Source: Amycolatopsis palatopharyngis
GTDB lineage: Bacteria > Actinomycetota > Actinomycetes > Mycobacteriales > Pseudonocardiaceae
Direction of reading: 5' to 3'
Length of the DNA: 64,000 nt
Assembly: GCF_003385185.1 (NCBI RefSeq)
Contig: NZ_PQHZ01000001.1
Coordinates: 186,001-250,000, forward strand
Below the pieces are notes generated by a model. That model worked only from the letters and a program-made list of their open reading frames with translations. It made no database searches and was not told the DNA's origin. Every line of letters begins with the position of its first letter. Position 1 is the first letter of the stretch. A program made the position numbers and the translations under genes. Below, piece by piece: positions 26,424-35,020 of this stretch.

Positions 26424-28382
26424 ATGTCGTCGCTTCTGCTCGGATTGCTGAGCCTGCCGCTTTACCTGGTGATGTTGTGGCCACTCGTCGTCGCGTCCCG
26501 CCGCGTACTCGGAGTTCCCATCGGGACCCTCCGCGCCCTCGCCGGGGCGTTGTTCGGCTGGACCGTCGCGGGGTTCGTGATCACGGCACTACCCCTCGGC
26601 CCCGACCAGGACCCGGCGCTGGCTCTCGGCCTGCTGATCCCGGTCGCGGGCGCTTCCTTCCTGGCGACACTGGTGTTCCTGCTCGTCGCGGAGATGGCCT
26701 TCCCGAGCGGTGCGGGCCTCGGGCCGCTCGCGCGACTGCGCTCACTTCGCAATCGGATGGCTCGCACCCGCAGGTACTCCCAGATCACCGCGATCGCCGT
26801 GCGGCACGGACTCGGCAGGTACCTCACGGGCAGGCGCGATGCGGAAACGGACGGCCTTCGCAAGGCCAAACTCGCCAAGGCGCTGCGCCACGCTCTCGAG
26901 GAAGGCGGGGTCACGTTCGTCAAACTCGGCCAGGTGTTGTCCACCCGGCCCGATCTGCTCCCGCCCGAGTTCATCGACGAACTGAGCGGTCTGCAGGACC
27001 AGGTCGCACACGCCGATCCCGGCGAGATCGAGCAGGTACTGCGCGACGAACTCGGGGCGGGGCCGGACGAGGTTTTCGCCGAGTTCGATGCCGAGCCGAT
27101 CGCCGCGGCTTCGATCGCACACGTGTACCGCGCACGACTGCACAGCGGCGAGGACGTCGTGGTGAAGGTGCAGCGGCCCGGTGTGCGCAAGCTCGTGGAA
27201 CGGGACCTCGACATCGTCCGGCGCCTGGCGCGGACCCTGGATCACCGAACCACCTGGGCACGTGGTCTCGGGGTGGTCGACTTGGCCGAGGGGTTCGCGG
27301 TAGCACTCGTCGAGGAGCTCGACTTCCGGGTCGAGGCGCGCAACATCTCGGCGGTGGCCGCGGCGGGCTCCGGTTCGGTTCGCCTGCCCACTGTCCACTC
27401 GCGACTCTCGAAGGAGCGGGTGCTGGTGATGCATCGCCTCGACGGGGTCTCGCTCGGTACCGCGACGATTCCGGGTGACGGCCAGGCCCGCACCGCCGCG
27501 GCGCGAGAGCTGCTGGACTGTGTGCTGCGTCAGGTACTCCTCCAAGGCGTGTTCCACGCCGACCCGCATCCCGGAAACGTCCTGCTCCTCGCCGAAGGCG
27601 GACTCGGCCTACTCGACTTCGGCTCGGTGGGCAGGCTCGACTCCGGGTTGCGGGAGGGGTTGCACACCCTGTTTCTCGCCGTGGATCGTGGCGATCCCGC
27701 CGCGCTGCGGGACGGGCTGCTGGAGATCGTGGACCGTCCCGACGAGATCGACGAGCAACGACTGGAACGGGCACTCGGTGCGCTCGTCGCCAAGCACTTC
27801 ACCCATGGTGAGGCGCCGGACATGGACCTGTTCACCGATCTTTTCCGGGTCGTCGCCGGGTTCCGGCTTTCGGTACCCGCTCCGATCGCCGCGGTGTTCC
27901 GCGCACTGGCCACCATGGAGGGAACACTGGCCCTGCTCGCCCCCGGCTTCAACATCGTCGCCGAATCCCGCGCCTTCGCCGCGGCGCAGCTGGGCGAACG
28001 AATGCGACCGGACTCGGTACGACGGGCCGCGACCGACGAACTACTGGCCATGCTGCCGGTGCTGCGCAGGCTGCCCCGCCGCATCGACCGCATCGGTGGC
28101 GCGCTCGAGCAGGGACGGCTCTCGGTCAATGTCCGGCTCTTCGCCGACGAACGCGACCGCGTCCTGCTGACCGGGTGGCTGCACGAGGTGCTGCTGACCT
28201 TCGTCGGAGCCGCGACCGGACTGATGGCCGTGCTGCTGCTGACCGGCGCGGGCGGCCCGGCCCTGCTACCCGACCTGAGCCTGCACCAGCTTCTCGGTTA
28301 CAACCTGCTCATGGTCAGCGCGCTGGTTGGTCTGCGACTGCTGTTCGTGGTGTTTCGCACCCAGCAACGCCGTTCAGCCTGA
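26424..28382 (+). CDS. ABC1/UbiB (AarF) family atypical kinase, membrane protein
   Basis: The product is 652 residues. Three N-terminal membrane segments (1-100) precede the UbiB kinase-like domain: [18 protein letters not shown] (KxGQ motif), the Ala-rich loop [11 protein letters not shown], invariant-lysine strand [11 protein letters not shown], catalytic [12 protein letters not shown] and metal-binding LLDFGSVG. Two C-terminal membrane helices follow. UbiB proteins support isoprenoid quinone biosynthesis or lipid handling. Actinomycetes use menaquinone, so the role here is unknown. It is a single gene downstream of the palindrome cluster. Confidence 0.88.
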   Translation: MSSLLLGLLSLPLYLVMLWPLVVASRRVLGVPIGTLRALAGALFGWTVAGFVITALPLGPDQDPALALGLLIPVAGASFLATLVFLLVAEMAFPSGAGLGPLARLRSLRNRMARTRRYSQITAIAVRHGLGRYLTGRRDAETDGLRKAKLAKALRHALEEGGVTFVKLGQVLSTRPDLLPPEFIDELSGLQDQVAHADPGEIEQVLRDELGAGPDEVFAEFDAEPIAAASIAHVYRARLHSGEDVVVKVQRPGVRKLVERDLDIVRRLARTLDHRTTWARGLGVVDLAEGFAVALVEELDFRVEARNISAVAAAGSGSVRLPTVHSRLSKERVLVMHRLDGVSLGTATIPGDGQARTAAARELLDCVLRQVLLQGVFHADPHPGNVLLLAEGGLGLLDFGSVGRLDSGLREGLHTLFLAVDRGDPAALRDGLLEIVDRPDEIDEQRLERALGALVAKHFTHGEAPDMDLFTDLFRVVAGFRLSVPAPIAAVFRALATMEGTLALLAPGFNIVAESRAFAAAQLGERMRPDSVRRAATDELLAMLPVLRRLPRRIDRIGGALEQGRLSVNVRLFADERDRVLLTGWLHEVLLTFVGAATGLMAVLLLTGAGGPALLPDLSLHQLLGYNLLMVSALVGLRLLFVVFRTQQRRSA

Positions 28383-28482
28383 GAACGCCGGTGTTGCCAG
28401 CCTGACGCTGTCGCACGATCGGAGTGGATGGCATGATGACGGCAAATACATTCAAGACCGCCGGTATGTCTGGAGGATGGTA

Positions 28483-30000
28483 ATGACGCCCCACGGAGAC
28501 GGTGCCGGGCCCACTGACCAGGTCGAACACGTGGACGTGCTGATCATCGGGGCCGGGCTCTCCGGCATCGGCGCGGCCTGCCGGTTGCGCCGTGACCGGC
28601 CCGGCTCCAGCATCGCGATCCTGGAGGCCAGGGCCACGATCGGTGGCACCTGGGACCTCTTCCGCTACCCGGGCATCCGCTCCGACTCCGACATGTTCAC
28701 CCTCGGCTACCGCTTCAAGCCGTGGGAGGACCAGAAGGCCATCGCGGACGGTCCCGCCATTCTGAACTACGTGCACGAGACCGCGCGAGAACACCGCGTC
28801 GACTCACTGGTCCGGTTCCACCATCGCGTCGTACATGCCGACTACTCCAGTGGGCAGCGCAGGTGGACCGTGACCGTCGAGCGGACGGACACCGGCGAAA
28901 CGGTCACCATGACCTGCCGGTTCCTGTTCTGCTGCAGCGGCTACTACCGCTACGACGAGGGGTACACCCCCGACATCCCCGGCGTCGACCGTTTCGCCGG
29001 TACGGTCGTGCACCCGCAGCACTGGCCCACCGACCTGGACTACGCGGGCAAGCGCGTCGTGGTCATCGGCAGCGGCGCGACCGCGGTGACCCTGGTGCCC
29101 GCGATGGCACCCGACGCCGAGCACGTGACGATGCTGCAGCGCTCACCGACCTACATCATCGCGCAGCCGGGTGTCGATGTCGTCGCGAACCTCTTCCGGA
29201 AGATCCTCCCCTCTCCGCTCGCCTACCGAATCTCCCGCTGGAAGAACGTCCTGACGCAGACCGCGGTGTTCCAGCTGAGCAAGTCCCGCCCCGGACTGGT
29301 CAAGGCCCTGTTGCGCAGACTCGCCATCGCGCAACTGCCCAAGGACTATCCCGTGGACGTCCACTTCAAGCCGCGGTACAACCCGTGGGACCAGCGACTG
29401 TGCCTGGTGCCCGACGGTGATCTCTTCAAGGCCATCCGCCGTGGTGCGGCATCCGTGGTGACCGACAACATCGAAGCCGTCACCGAGACCGGCATCCGGC
29501 TGCGATCCGGCGACCAGCTCGACGCCGACGTCATCGTCACCGCGACGGGGCTGAATCTGCTGGTGTTCGGCGGCATCCGGCTCGCGGTGGACGGCGACGA
29601 GGTGCACCTGCCCGACACGATGGCCTACAAGGGGATGATGCTCTCCGGGGTGCCCAACTTCGCTTACACAATCGGCTACACGAACGCGTCGTGGACGCTG
29701 AAGGCCGATCTGGTCAGCGAGTACATCAGCCGGCTGCTCACGCATATGGACGAGCACGGGTACGACGAGTGCGTTCCCGAACGGGATCCGCGGGTCGAGG
29801 AGGAGCCGTTCCTCGACTTCGCGGCGGGGTACGTACTGCGATCGCTCGACAAGTTCCCCAAGCAGGGCGCCGAGGCACCGTGGAAACTGCGGATGAACTA
29901 CCTCCGCGACGTCGTCACGCTTCGCCACGGCAGTGTCGCCGACGAAGCGATGCGCTTCCGGACCGGAGAACGCAGCCCCGTCCGTAACACGACCGGGTGA
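28483..30000 (+). CDS. Flavin-containing (Baeyer-Villiger type) monooxygenase
   Basis: The product is 505 residues. The FAD Rossmann motif is GAGLSGIG (23-30). The Baeyer-Villiger fingerprint is FAGTVVHPQHWP. A second NADPH motif is VVVIGSGATAVTLVPAM, and late TATGLNLL is typical of flavin monooxygenases. These enzymes insert oxygen into ketones or oxidise heteroatoms. I chose the ATG at 28483, which has GGAGG 6 nt before it; the ATG at 28477 directly abuts that site. It ends at a 15-bp hairpin shared with the convergent GGDEF gene. Confidence 0.87.
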   Translation: MTPHGDGAGPTDQVEHVDVLIIGAGLSGIGAACRLRRDRPGSSIAILEARATIGGTWDLFRYPGIRSDSDMFTLGYRFKPWEDQKAIADGPAILNYVHETAREHRVDSLVRFHHRVVHADYSSGQRRWTVTVERTDTGETVTMTCRFLFCCSGYYRYDEGYTPDIPGVDRFAGTVVHPQHWPTDLDYAGKRVVVIGSGATAVTLVPAMAPDAEHVTMLQRSPTYIIAQPGVDVVANLFRKILPSPLAYRISRWKNVLTQTAVFQLSKSRPGLVKALLRRLAIAQLPKDYPVDVHFKPRYNPWDQRLCLVPDGDLFKAIRRGAASVVTDNIEAVTETGIRLRSGDQLDADVIVTATGLNLLVFGGIRLAVDGDEVHLPDTMAYKGMMLSGVPNFAYTIGYTNASWTLKADLVSEYISRLLTHMDEHGYDECVPERDPRVEEEPFLDFAAGYVLRSLDKFPKQGAEAPWKLRMNYLRDVVTLRHGSVADEAMRFRTGERSPVRNTTG

Positions 30001-30052
30001 ACCGGGATCCCAGGCGTCATTCCCGCGCGGCGATCCTCTCTCTACCGACGTG

Positions 30053-30094
30053 GCGGTAGCCGGCCAGGAAGCCCCCCGACTGGCCGGCTGCCGC
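30053..30094. terminator. Bidirectional hairpin terminator
   Basis: A 15-bp stem (30053-30067 with 30080-30094, one G-T wobble) with a 12-nt loop. It sits between the convergent monooxygenase and GGDEF genes. Confidence 0.7.
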
Positions 30095-30110
30095 TGTGCC
30101 CCCCGCACGT

Positions 30111-31481
30111 TCAGGGCTCAGCGGTCACCTGGGCGGGGATGTGGACGCCGAGTGCTCCCGATGGAGCCAGGACGACCCGGTTCCGGCCGCTCTTCTTCGC
30201 CGTATATGTGGCTTCGTCCGCGGCGTGCAGCAAGGTGGTGTATTCGGTGGCCGTATCGGGGTAGAGGGCCGCACCGATGGAGGCGGTGAGCCCGCTGACC
30301 GTGGGCGGCTTTCCCGATGTGACGACGGGGACGGAAACCTCGAGGGCGCCGATACCCGCGTTGATGCGATTGGCGACGGCCACGAGCTCCTCCCTGCCTA
30401 CCCCGGGAAGGAGTGCTACGAACTCGTCACCGCCGTAGCGTCCGACGTAGTCGCCGGCCCGCACCGAGCCCTGAACCGCGCCGGCGATCGCGCGAAGCAC
30501 CTCGTCGCCCGCGAGGTGCCCGTTGCCGTCGTCGACCGCCTTGAAGTGATCGATGTCGATCATCAGCACGCCTGCCGTCGACTGGATTCGCTCGGCTCGC
30601 ACCAGTTCCCTGCGGGTGAGTTCGGACCAGAACTCAGGTGCGAGGATCCCGGTCTTGGAGTCGCTTCTCGCGGCCAACTGGAACTGGGGCAACAACAGAC
30701 CCAGGTGCAGCGCCACCGGAGTGATCATCAGGACGGGCAGCAACCAGGGCCGCAAGGTCACGACGAGGGCGATCCCGCAGCCGATCCCGACGGCGGCGAG
30801 CACGATCAGCACGTCGGACGGATTACCGAGCGCGTTGCGGCCGGGCTTGTCCGGATTGGCGATGATGATCATGAAGACCACCAGGACGTAGTTGACCCCG
30901 AAATACACCGCACCGGCCAGCAGCAGGGTGATCATGCCGCCGAATCCGTCGACATGGGGCATGTAGGGAGCGAGCCACCCGCCGGTACCGAGATGCAGCA
31001 CCGCGCCCGCCGCCGTGCAGGCCAGCACGACGGTGGCGGCCGAGTACACCTTGCGATGCGCCACACCCCGGCGCCGGTACACGCGCAGCCAGGAGTGCGT
31101 GTAACTGACGACGATCACCACGACGGCCAGCGGGGGCGGCAACAGCAGCAGGCCGGCGAAGATCCAGATCGACTGCAGGTGCATATGCGGATGGCCCTCG
31201 GCTCCGAGCTCCCGGATCCGTTCTATGCCCTGTGCTGCCTCGAGATGGACGACCTCCGCGACGAGAATCAGGGCGCACCACAAAAGCGCCTGCCCCGTTA
31301 CCGGCACCAGTGTCACCGTTGCCGCGACAGCGACGAGCGCGGCGATCTCGACCGCCACAAGCAGCACCAGCACGGGCCGGGACAACCGCCGCACAGGCCA
31401 GTCCCGCAGATTGAAACGCAACTGTCGGTCCGGTGAACTGTGTATTCGCCTTCGGACCTTGGACAATCCCATGCGTAGCAC
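30111..31481 (-). CDS. Membrane-bound diguanylate cyclase (GGDEF)
   Basis: The product is 456 residues. Roughly seven hydrophobic segments (40-270) form a membrane sensor of MASE-like appearance. The GGDEF domain follows, with the active-site RYGGDEF (GGDEF at 350-354) and an intact inhibitory I-site R341-x-x-D344 five residues before it. It should make c-di-GMP with product inhibition. The GTG at 31481 follows GGGGGA closely; the ATG at 31472 is an alternative. No EAL domain. It is divergent from the PTDW-repeat peptide gene, with 124 nt between them. Confidence 0.88.
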   Translation of the reverse strand: MLRMGLSKVRRRIHSSPDRQLRFNLRDWPVRRLSRPVLVLLVAVEIAALVAVAATVTLVPVTGQALLWCALILVAEVVHLEAAQGIERIRELGAEGHPHMHLQSIWIFAGLLLLPPPLAVVVIVVSYTHSWLRVYRRRGVAHRKVYSAATVVLACTAAGAVLHLGTGGWLAPYMPHVDGFGGMITLLLAGAVYFGVNYVLVVFMIIIANPDKPGRNALGNPSDVLIVLAAVGIGCGIALVVTLRPWLLPVLMITPVALHLGLLLPQFQLAARSDSKTGILAPEFWSELTRRELVRAERIQSTAGVLMIDIDHFKAVDDGNGHLAGDEVLRAIAGAVQGSVRAGDYVGRYGGDEFVALLPGVGREELVAVANRINAGIGALEVSVPVVTSGKPPTVSGLTASIGAALYPDTATEYTTLLHAADEATYTAKKSGRNRVVLAPSGALGVHIPAQVTAEP

Positions 31482-31605
31482 CTTCTCCCCCGGGTAGCTC
31501 CAGCGAGAGGATGGCCATCGTAATCGCCCAGACGCGGTGTGTCACTAGGCCGGACGGCTCATCGCCGACGACCCGCACACTGTGCCGACACCACCGGAGG
31601 TAACC

Positions 31606-31809
31606 ATGTCGAACTTCAACATCCGCGCCCTGCAGAGCGGTCTGTCCACCGGCGGGCGGCGCCGTACCCAGCGCCCGACCGACTGGACGAGGTCATGCCC
31701 CACGGACTGGTCGGTCCGTTCCTTGCCCACCGACTGGACCGTTCGTTCGCTGCCCACCGACTGGAGCCGCCCCGCTCCGCAGCGCCCGACCGACTGGACC
31801 CGCTTCTGA
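31606..31809 (+). CDS. Small peptide with five PTDW repeats, RiPP-precursor-like
   Basis: The product is 67 residues. A consensus GGAGG lies 5 nt before the ATG. Residues 1-17 (MSNFNIRALQSGLSTGG) look like a short leader ending in a double glycine, followed by RRR. The rest is built from five PTDW motifs (24-27, 32-35, 41-44, 50-53, 61-64), each followed by Thr or Ser and an Arg nearby, with one Cys (31). Tryptophan is strictly periodic at 8-11 residues. No membrane segment or known domain was seen. No maturation enzyme is adjacent: neighbours are a divergent GGDEF protein and a convergent MFS transporter 36 nt downstream. It could be a modified-peptide precursor or a small repeat protein; I do not recognise the family. 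Confidence 0.65.
   Translation: MSNFNIRALQSGLSTGGRRRTQRPTDWTRSCPTDWSVRSLPTDWTVRSLPTDWSRPAPQRPTDWTRF
31669..31799 (+). repeat. Coding repeats of the PTDW peptide
   Basis: The 20-mer CAGCGCCCGACCGACTGGAC occurs exactly at 31669-31688 and again at 31780-31799. Three more diverged units with the core CC(C/A)CSGACTGG lie between. The near-identity at DNA level suggests expansion by duplication. Confidence 0.7.
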
Positions 31810-31846
31810 CCGTTCGCGATCAGCGACGCGGACGCGATCCGTCACT

Positions 31847-33118
31847 TCACGACTGACCCGCCCCACCGGTCGCCGGTCCCGATGTCGAGTCGGGGCCGGG
31901 GGCCAGGGCCGCGCGGTGCCATGCACCGGCGGCGGCCGTCGCCGCCACGGTGCCAAGTGCTCCCGCGGTCGCGATCACGAGATGCGGGGCGAGACGTTCG
32001 GCCACGAGACCGGCCAGCACCACCCCCGCACCCTGGGACACCCGCAGTGCGGTGATCGCGAGACCGAACGCCTGCGCCCGCTGCGCGTCCGGTGTGAGCT
32101 GGACGAACACCGTGCTGGTAACCAGGTTGTACGCGCTGGCTACCCCGGAGATCGTGAACAGCAGCAGCGTCACAGCCAGCCCTGGATCGGGCGCGCATCC
32201 GAGCAGCACCGCGCAGGCCAGCACCGGCAACGGCGTCAGCAGCCTTCGCCGGTACACCTCGGGTACGCGGGCGAGCAGCGCCATACCCAGCACGCTTCCC
32301 GTGGCGAAAGCACCGAGCAGCAGGCCGACGGTCACCGAACCGCCTCCGAGTTCCGCGGCATACGGCGCGGCCAATGCCTCGCCCGCGATGTAGAAGCCGG
32401 AAACGCAACCCAGCGCCACCAGCGATCGCAGGCGCCGATCCGACCACACGAGCCGGACTCCCGCCCGCACCAGACGCCACCACGCCCCATCGCCGGTCGA
32501 GCTTCCCGTGCTCGGTGCCGCCGCCGCCCTGGGCCTGAGGCCCGTCAGCAACAGCAGCGCAGAGACCCCGAAGCTGGCGGCGTCCGCCGCGAGCGCACCG
32601 CTGGGCCCCAGCCAGGCCACGAGCACTCCTCCCCCGGCGAACCCGACGACCTGCCCGCTCTGCACGACCATCGACAACAACCCCATGGCGCTGACGAACT
32701 GGCGGCCGGACACGACGTGCGTGAGCAGCGCCGTCCTGGCGGCGTTCCACGGCGGGTTGAGCAACTGGACGCCGACGAGCAGGGCACCAACCAGCGGCAA
32801 CGGCATGCCCGGTACCGCCATCAACCCCACCAGAACGACCCTGGCAAGATCCGAGACGACCAGCACGGTGCGTCTCGGGTACCGGTCGGCCAGCCCCGAC
32901 AACAGTGGCCCGCCAAGCAGATCCGGCAGGAACGTCGCCGCGTACACGGTCGCCGCCCACCCGGGCGAGCCCGTCCGGTCGAAAACCAGGATCGACAACG
33001 CCACCCTGGCCAACTGGTCCCCCACCACGGTGACCAGCTGGGCGGCGAACAGCGACCGGAACTCCCCAACCGCGAGCACCTCGCGGAACCTCGCCGGGTG
33101 TGGGTCCGGTACGACCAT
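31847..33118 (-). CDS. MFS transporter, enterobactin-exporter/macrolide-efflux type
   Basis: The product is 423 residues with about twelve membrane segments. MFS landmarks are LADRYPRRTVLVVSDLARV (cytoplasmic loop 2-3) and the duplicated LLLGAFATGSVLGM half. It is typical of the drug/siderophore efflux group (MFS_3). GGAGG lies 5 nt before the ATG. It converges on the PTDW peptide gene and could export a peptide or metabolite, but this is only positional. It follows the M15-like peptidase gene on the same strand, separated from it by a hairpin. Confidence 0.85.
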   Translation of the reverse strand: MVVPDPHPARFREVLAVGEFRSLFAAQLVTVVGDQLARVALSILVFDRTGSPGWAATVYAATFLPDLLGGPLLSGLADRYPRRTVLVVSDLARVVLVGLMAVPGMPLPLVGALLVGVQLLNPPWNAARTALLTHVVSGRQFVSAMGLLSMVVQSGQVVGFAGGGVLVAWLGPSGALAADAASFGVSALLLLTGLRPRAAAAPSTGSSTGDGAWWRLVRAGVRLVWSDRRLRSLVALGCVSGFYIAGEALAAPYAAELGGGSVTVGLLLGAFATGSVLGMALLARVPEVYRRRLLTPLPVLACAVLLGCAPDPGLAVTLLLFTISGVASAYNLVTSTVFVQLTPDAQRAQAFGLAITALRVSQGAGVVLAGLVAERLAPHLVIATAGALGTVAATAAAGAWHRAALAPGPDSTSGPATGGAGQS

Positions 33119-33203
33119 CCCCGCCTCCGCAGGCCGACACCGCCTGGAACATCCATGACCGGCAGCGCTCGCCGGTGGATCTGGAGTATCGCAGCATTCC
33201 GAA

Positions 33204-33243
33204 GCCGACGCCGACCCCAGGCAGGAGGACCGTCGGCGTCGGC
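33204..33243 (-). terminator. Hairpin terminator after the M15-like peptidase gene
   Basis: GCCGACGCCGAC (33204-33215) pairs perfectly with 33232-33243 around a 16-nt loop, 18 nt past the stop of the leftward peptidase gene. It lies upstream of the MFS gene and so separates the two units. Confidence 0.6.
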
Positions 33244-33261
33244 CGGGGCGGCGCGGCGGGA

Positions 33262-34179
33262 TCAGCCGCGCCTGTACTCCTCCCAGGTCACCTTCGTGAC
33301 CTGAGGGCCGTCGTCACGGGCGCGGCTGGCGAGACCGTTGTATCCGAGGTAGTAATCGCCTGCCTGGTGCTGTGCGGCGGATGACTGATCCGGATCGTTC
33401 ACGGCGATGGCGTGGATGTGATAGGCCCAGTTGCCCTGGGCGGGGGTGCGCAGCCAGGCCGCGAAACCCACGTTGCGCAGCTTCCGGACGACATCCGTCC
33501 GGGTGCTCGTACTCATCCCCCGCACCGAGAGATCCAACGCACCGCCACCGTCGTGGGTGCCCGCCGATCCACCGACGCCACCCGGGTTGTACGAACCCTG
33601 CGTCACCGACAGCTGCCTGCCCAGCAGCCCCTCGGCCGCCACAAGCATCGCCTTGGTACGGGTGTTCATGGTCGCACCGTGGTAGGTGATCCTGCTGCCC
33701 GCCGACACAAGGTTGGTGACGGTGTAGCGCTGGCTGCCCAGCTTCCGCAGTGAGGCAGGGCCCGGCAATCCGGAGGCGTCGATGCCGGTGTAGCCGAGAG
33801 AGCGCTGGTAGGCGGCATACCCGGAGATGGTCGCCGTGCCGAAGTGGCCATCGACGTACTTTCCGTCCAGCAGCCCCTTGGCGGTCAGCGCTTCCTCCAC
33901 CAGCGACACGCTGGCCTTGCTGCCCGGGGTCAGCGCGGTGTCGGCTCTGCGCGGATCGATCTGTGCCGCCTTGAGCACGGCCTCCATATTGGCCGATGGC
34001 AATGCCATCGCGGCTTCATCGCGTTCGGCCACGGCCGGCGTGGCCACGGAGAGCACCATGGCGGTTCCCGCCGTCAGCACGGCGGCCCTGGTACGCAGAC
34101 CACGCCTTCTGTCCGAGGCCGGGAGATTCGCCACCGGTGTTCCAGCGCCATTCCAGGCCATCCATGACCACATCCGCAT
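33262..34179 (-). CDS. Secreted peptidoglycan-binding, M15-like peptidase
   Basis: The product is 305 residues. A signal segment (RAAVLTAGTAMVLSVATPAVA) follows a 30-residue basic n-region. A peptidoglycan-binding-1-like domain comes next (about 88-150: VSLVEEALTAKGLLDGKYVDGHFGTATISGYAAYQ). A C-terminal domain carries H209xxxxxxD216 (THDGGGALD) and H254xH256 (YHIHAI), the zinc pattern of M15/DD-carboxypeptidase-like enzymes. It would act on cell-wall stem peptides. GGAGG lies 6 nt before the ATG at 34179. Two TTGTAC-type direct repeats one helical turn apart lie in its upstream region. Confidence 0.78.
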   Translation of the reverse strand: MRMWSWMAWNGAGTPVANLPASDRRRGLRTRAAVLTAGTAMVLSVATPAVAERDEAAMALPSANMEAVLKAAQIDPRRADTALTPGSKASVSLVEEALTAKGLLDGKYVDGHFGTATISGYAAYQRSLGYTGIDASGLPGPASLRKLGSQRYTVTNLVSAGSRITYHGATMNTRTKAMLVAAEGLLGRQLSVTQGSYNPGGVGGSAGTHDGGGALDLSVRGMSTSTRTDVVRKLRNVGFAAWLRTPAQGNWAYHIHAIAVNDPDQSSAAQHQAGDYYLGYNGLASRARDDGPQVTKVTWEEYRRG

Positions 34180-34230
34180 AGCCGTCCTCCGTAGGTCTGA
34201 AGCACACGTGCGCTCAGCCTTCGTGACGGA

Positions 34231-34248
34231 AGTACAACTGGCGTACAA
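34231..34248. promoter_or_regulatory. Direct heptamers 11 bp apart between the M15-like and clpP genes
   Basis: AGTACAA (34231-34237) and CGTACAA (34242-34248) share six bases and are separated by 4 bp, giving one helical turn. Such spacing suits OmpR-type regulators. The region 34180-34398 is the divergent promoter zone of the two genes. Confidence 0.3.
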
Positions 34249-34398
34249 GCCGCCCCGCGACAACACGGATCACCCGCCACGCCGCTCATGATCGCCAGCA
34301 GCGAATCCCCCACGCTGTGGGCGAACGCGGCCCCATTCCTCGGTGTTCGCCCCATACCGTCGGTGTCACAAACGAACTTCGAGCAGAGGCGGGCAACG

Positions 34399-35001
34399 AT
34401 GGCAGTGGATCTGGTTCCGGACATGAAGACAACGGCCACCGCGACGTCCATCAACGAATCGGTATACGAGCAGTTGCTGCGCGACCGAATCGTCTTCCTC
34501 GGTTCGGAGGTCACCGACGAGGTAGCCAACCGCGTCGTCGCGCAACTCCTGTTGCTCGCCGCGAACGACCCAGCCGAGGACATCACGTTCTACATCAACT
34601 CACCGGGCGGCTCGGTCACCGCCGGAATGGCCATCTACGACACTCTCCGGCTCATCAAGCCGGACGTGTCGACCTGGGGACTCGGTTTCGTCGCCTCCAT
34701 GGGGCAGTTCCTGCTGTCCTCCGGGACACCGGGCAAGCGCTACCTGTTGCCCAACACCCGGATAGTCATGCACCAACCCTCCGCTGGTATCGGTGGCGCG
34801 GCCAGTGACATCGCCATCCAGGCCGAGGTGTTCGGCAAGATGAAACGGCGAATCGCCGAGATCACGGCCCGGCAGACCGGTCAGCCGTTGGAACGGATCA
34901 TCGCTGACGCGGACCGCGATCGCTGGTTCGACGCCGAGGAAGCACTGACATACGGCTTTGTCGACCACATCGTCGGGGACGAGCGGGGCGTCCCCGGCTG
35001 A
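34399..35001 (+). CDS. clpP: Solitary ClpP-family serine protease
   Basis: The product is 200 residues, the usual ClpP length. The catalytic triad has canonical spacing: S100 (FVASMGQ), H125 (MHQPSAG) and D174 (DADRDRW). The handle region GGAASDIAIQAEVF is intact. ClpP forms barrels that degrade proteins unfolded by ClpX/ClpC. I chose the ATG at 34399 rather than the frame's first start (34288), because the usual N-terminus of the family begins here. It is not beside clpX or a second clpP, so it is an additional paralogue rather than the housekeeping pair. Confidence 0.87.
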   Translation: MAVDLVPDMKTTATATSINESVYEQLLRDRIVFLGSEVTDEVANRVVAQLLLLAANDPAEDITFYINSPGGSVTAGMAIYDTLRLIKPDVSTWGLGFVASMGQFLLSSGTPGKRYLLPNTRIVMHQPSAGIGGAASDIAIQAEVFGKMKRRIAEITARQTGQPLERIIADADRDRWFDAEEALTYGFVDHIVGDERGVPG

Positions 35002-35020
35002 GCCGGGGACCGGTCCCTGC

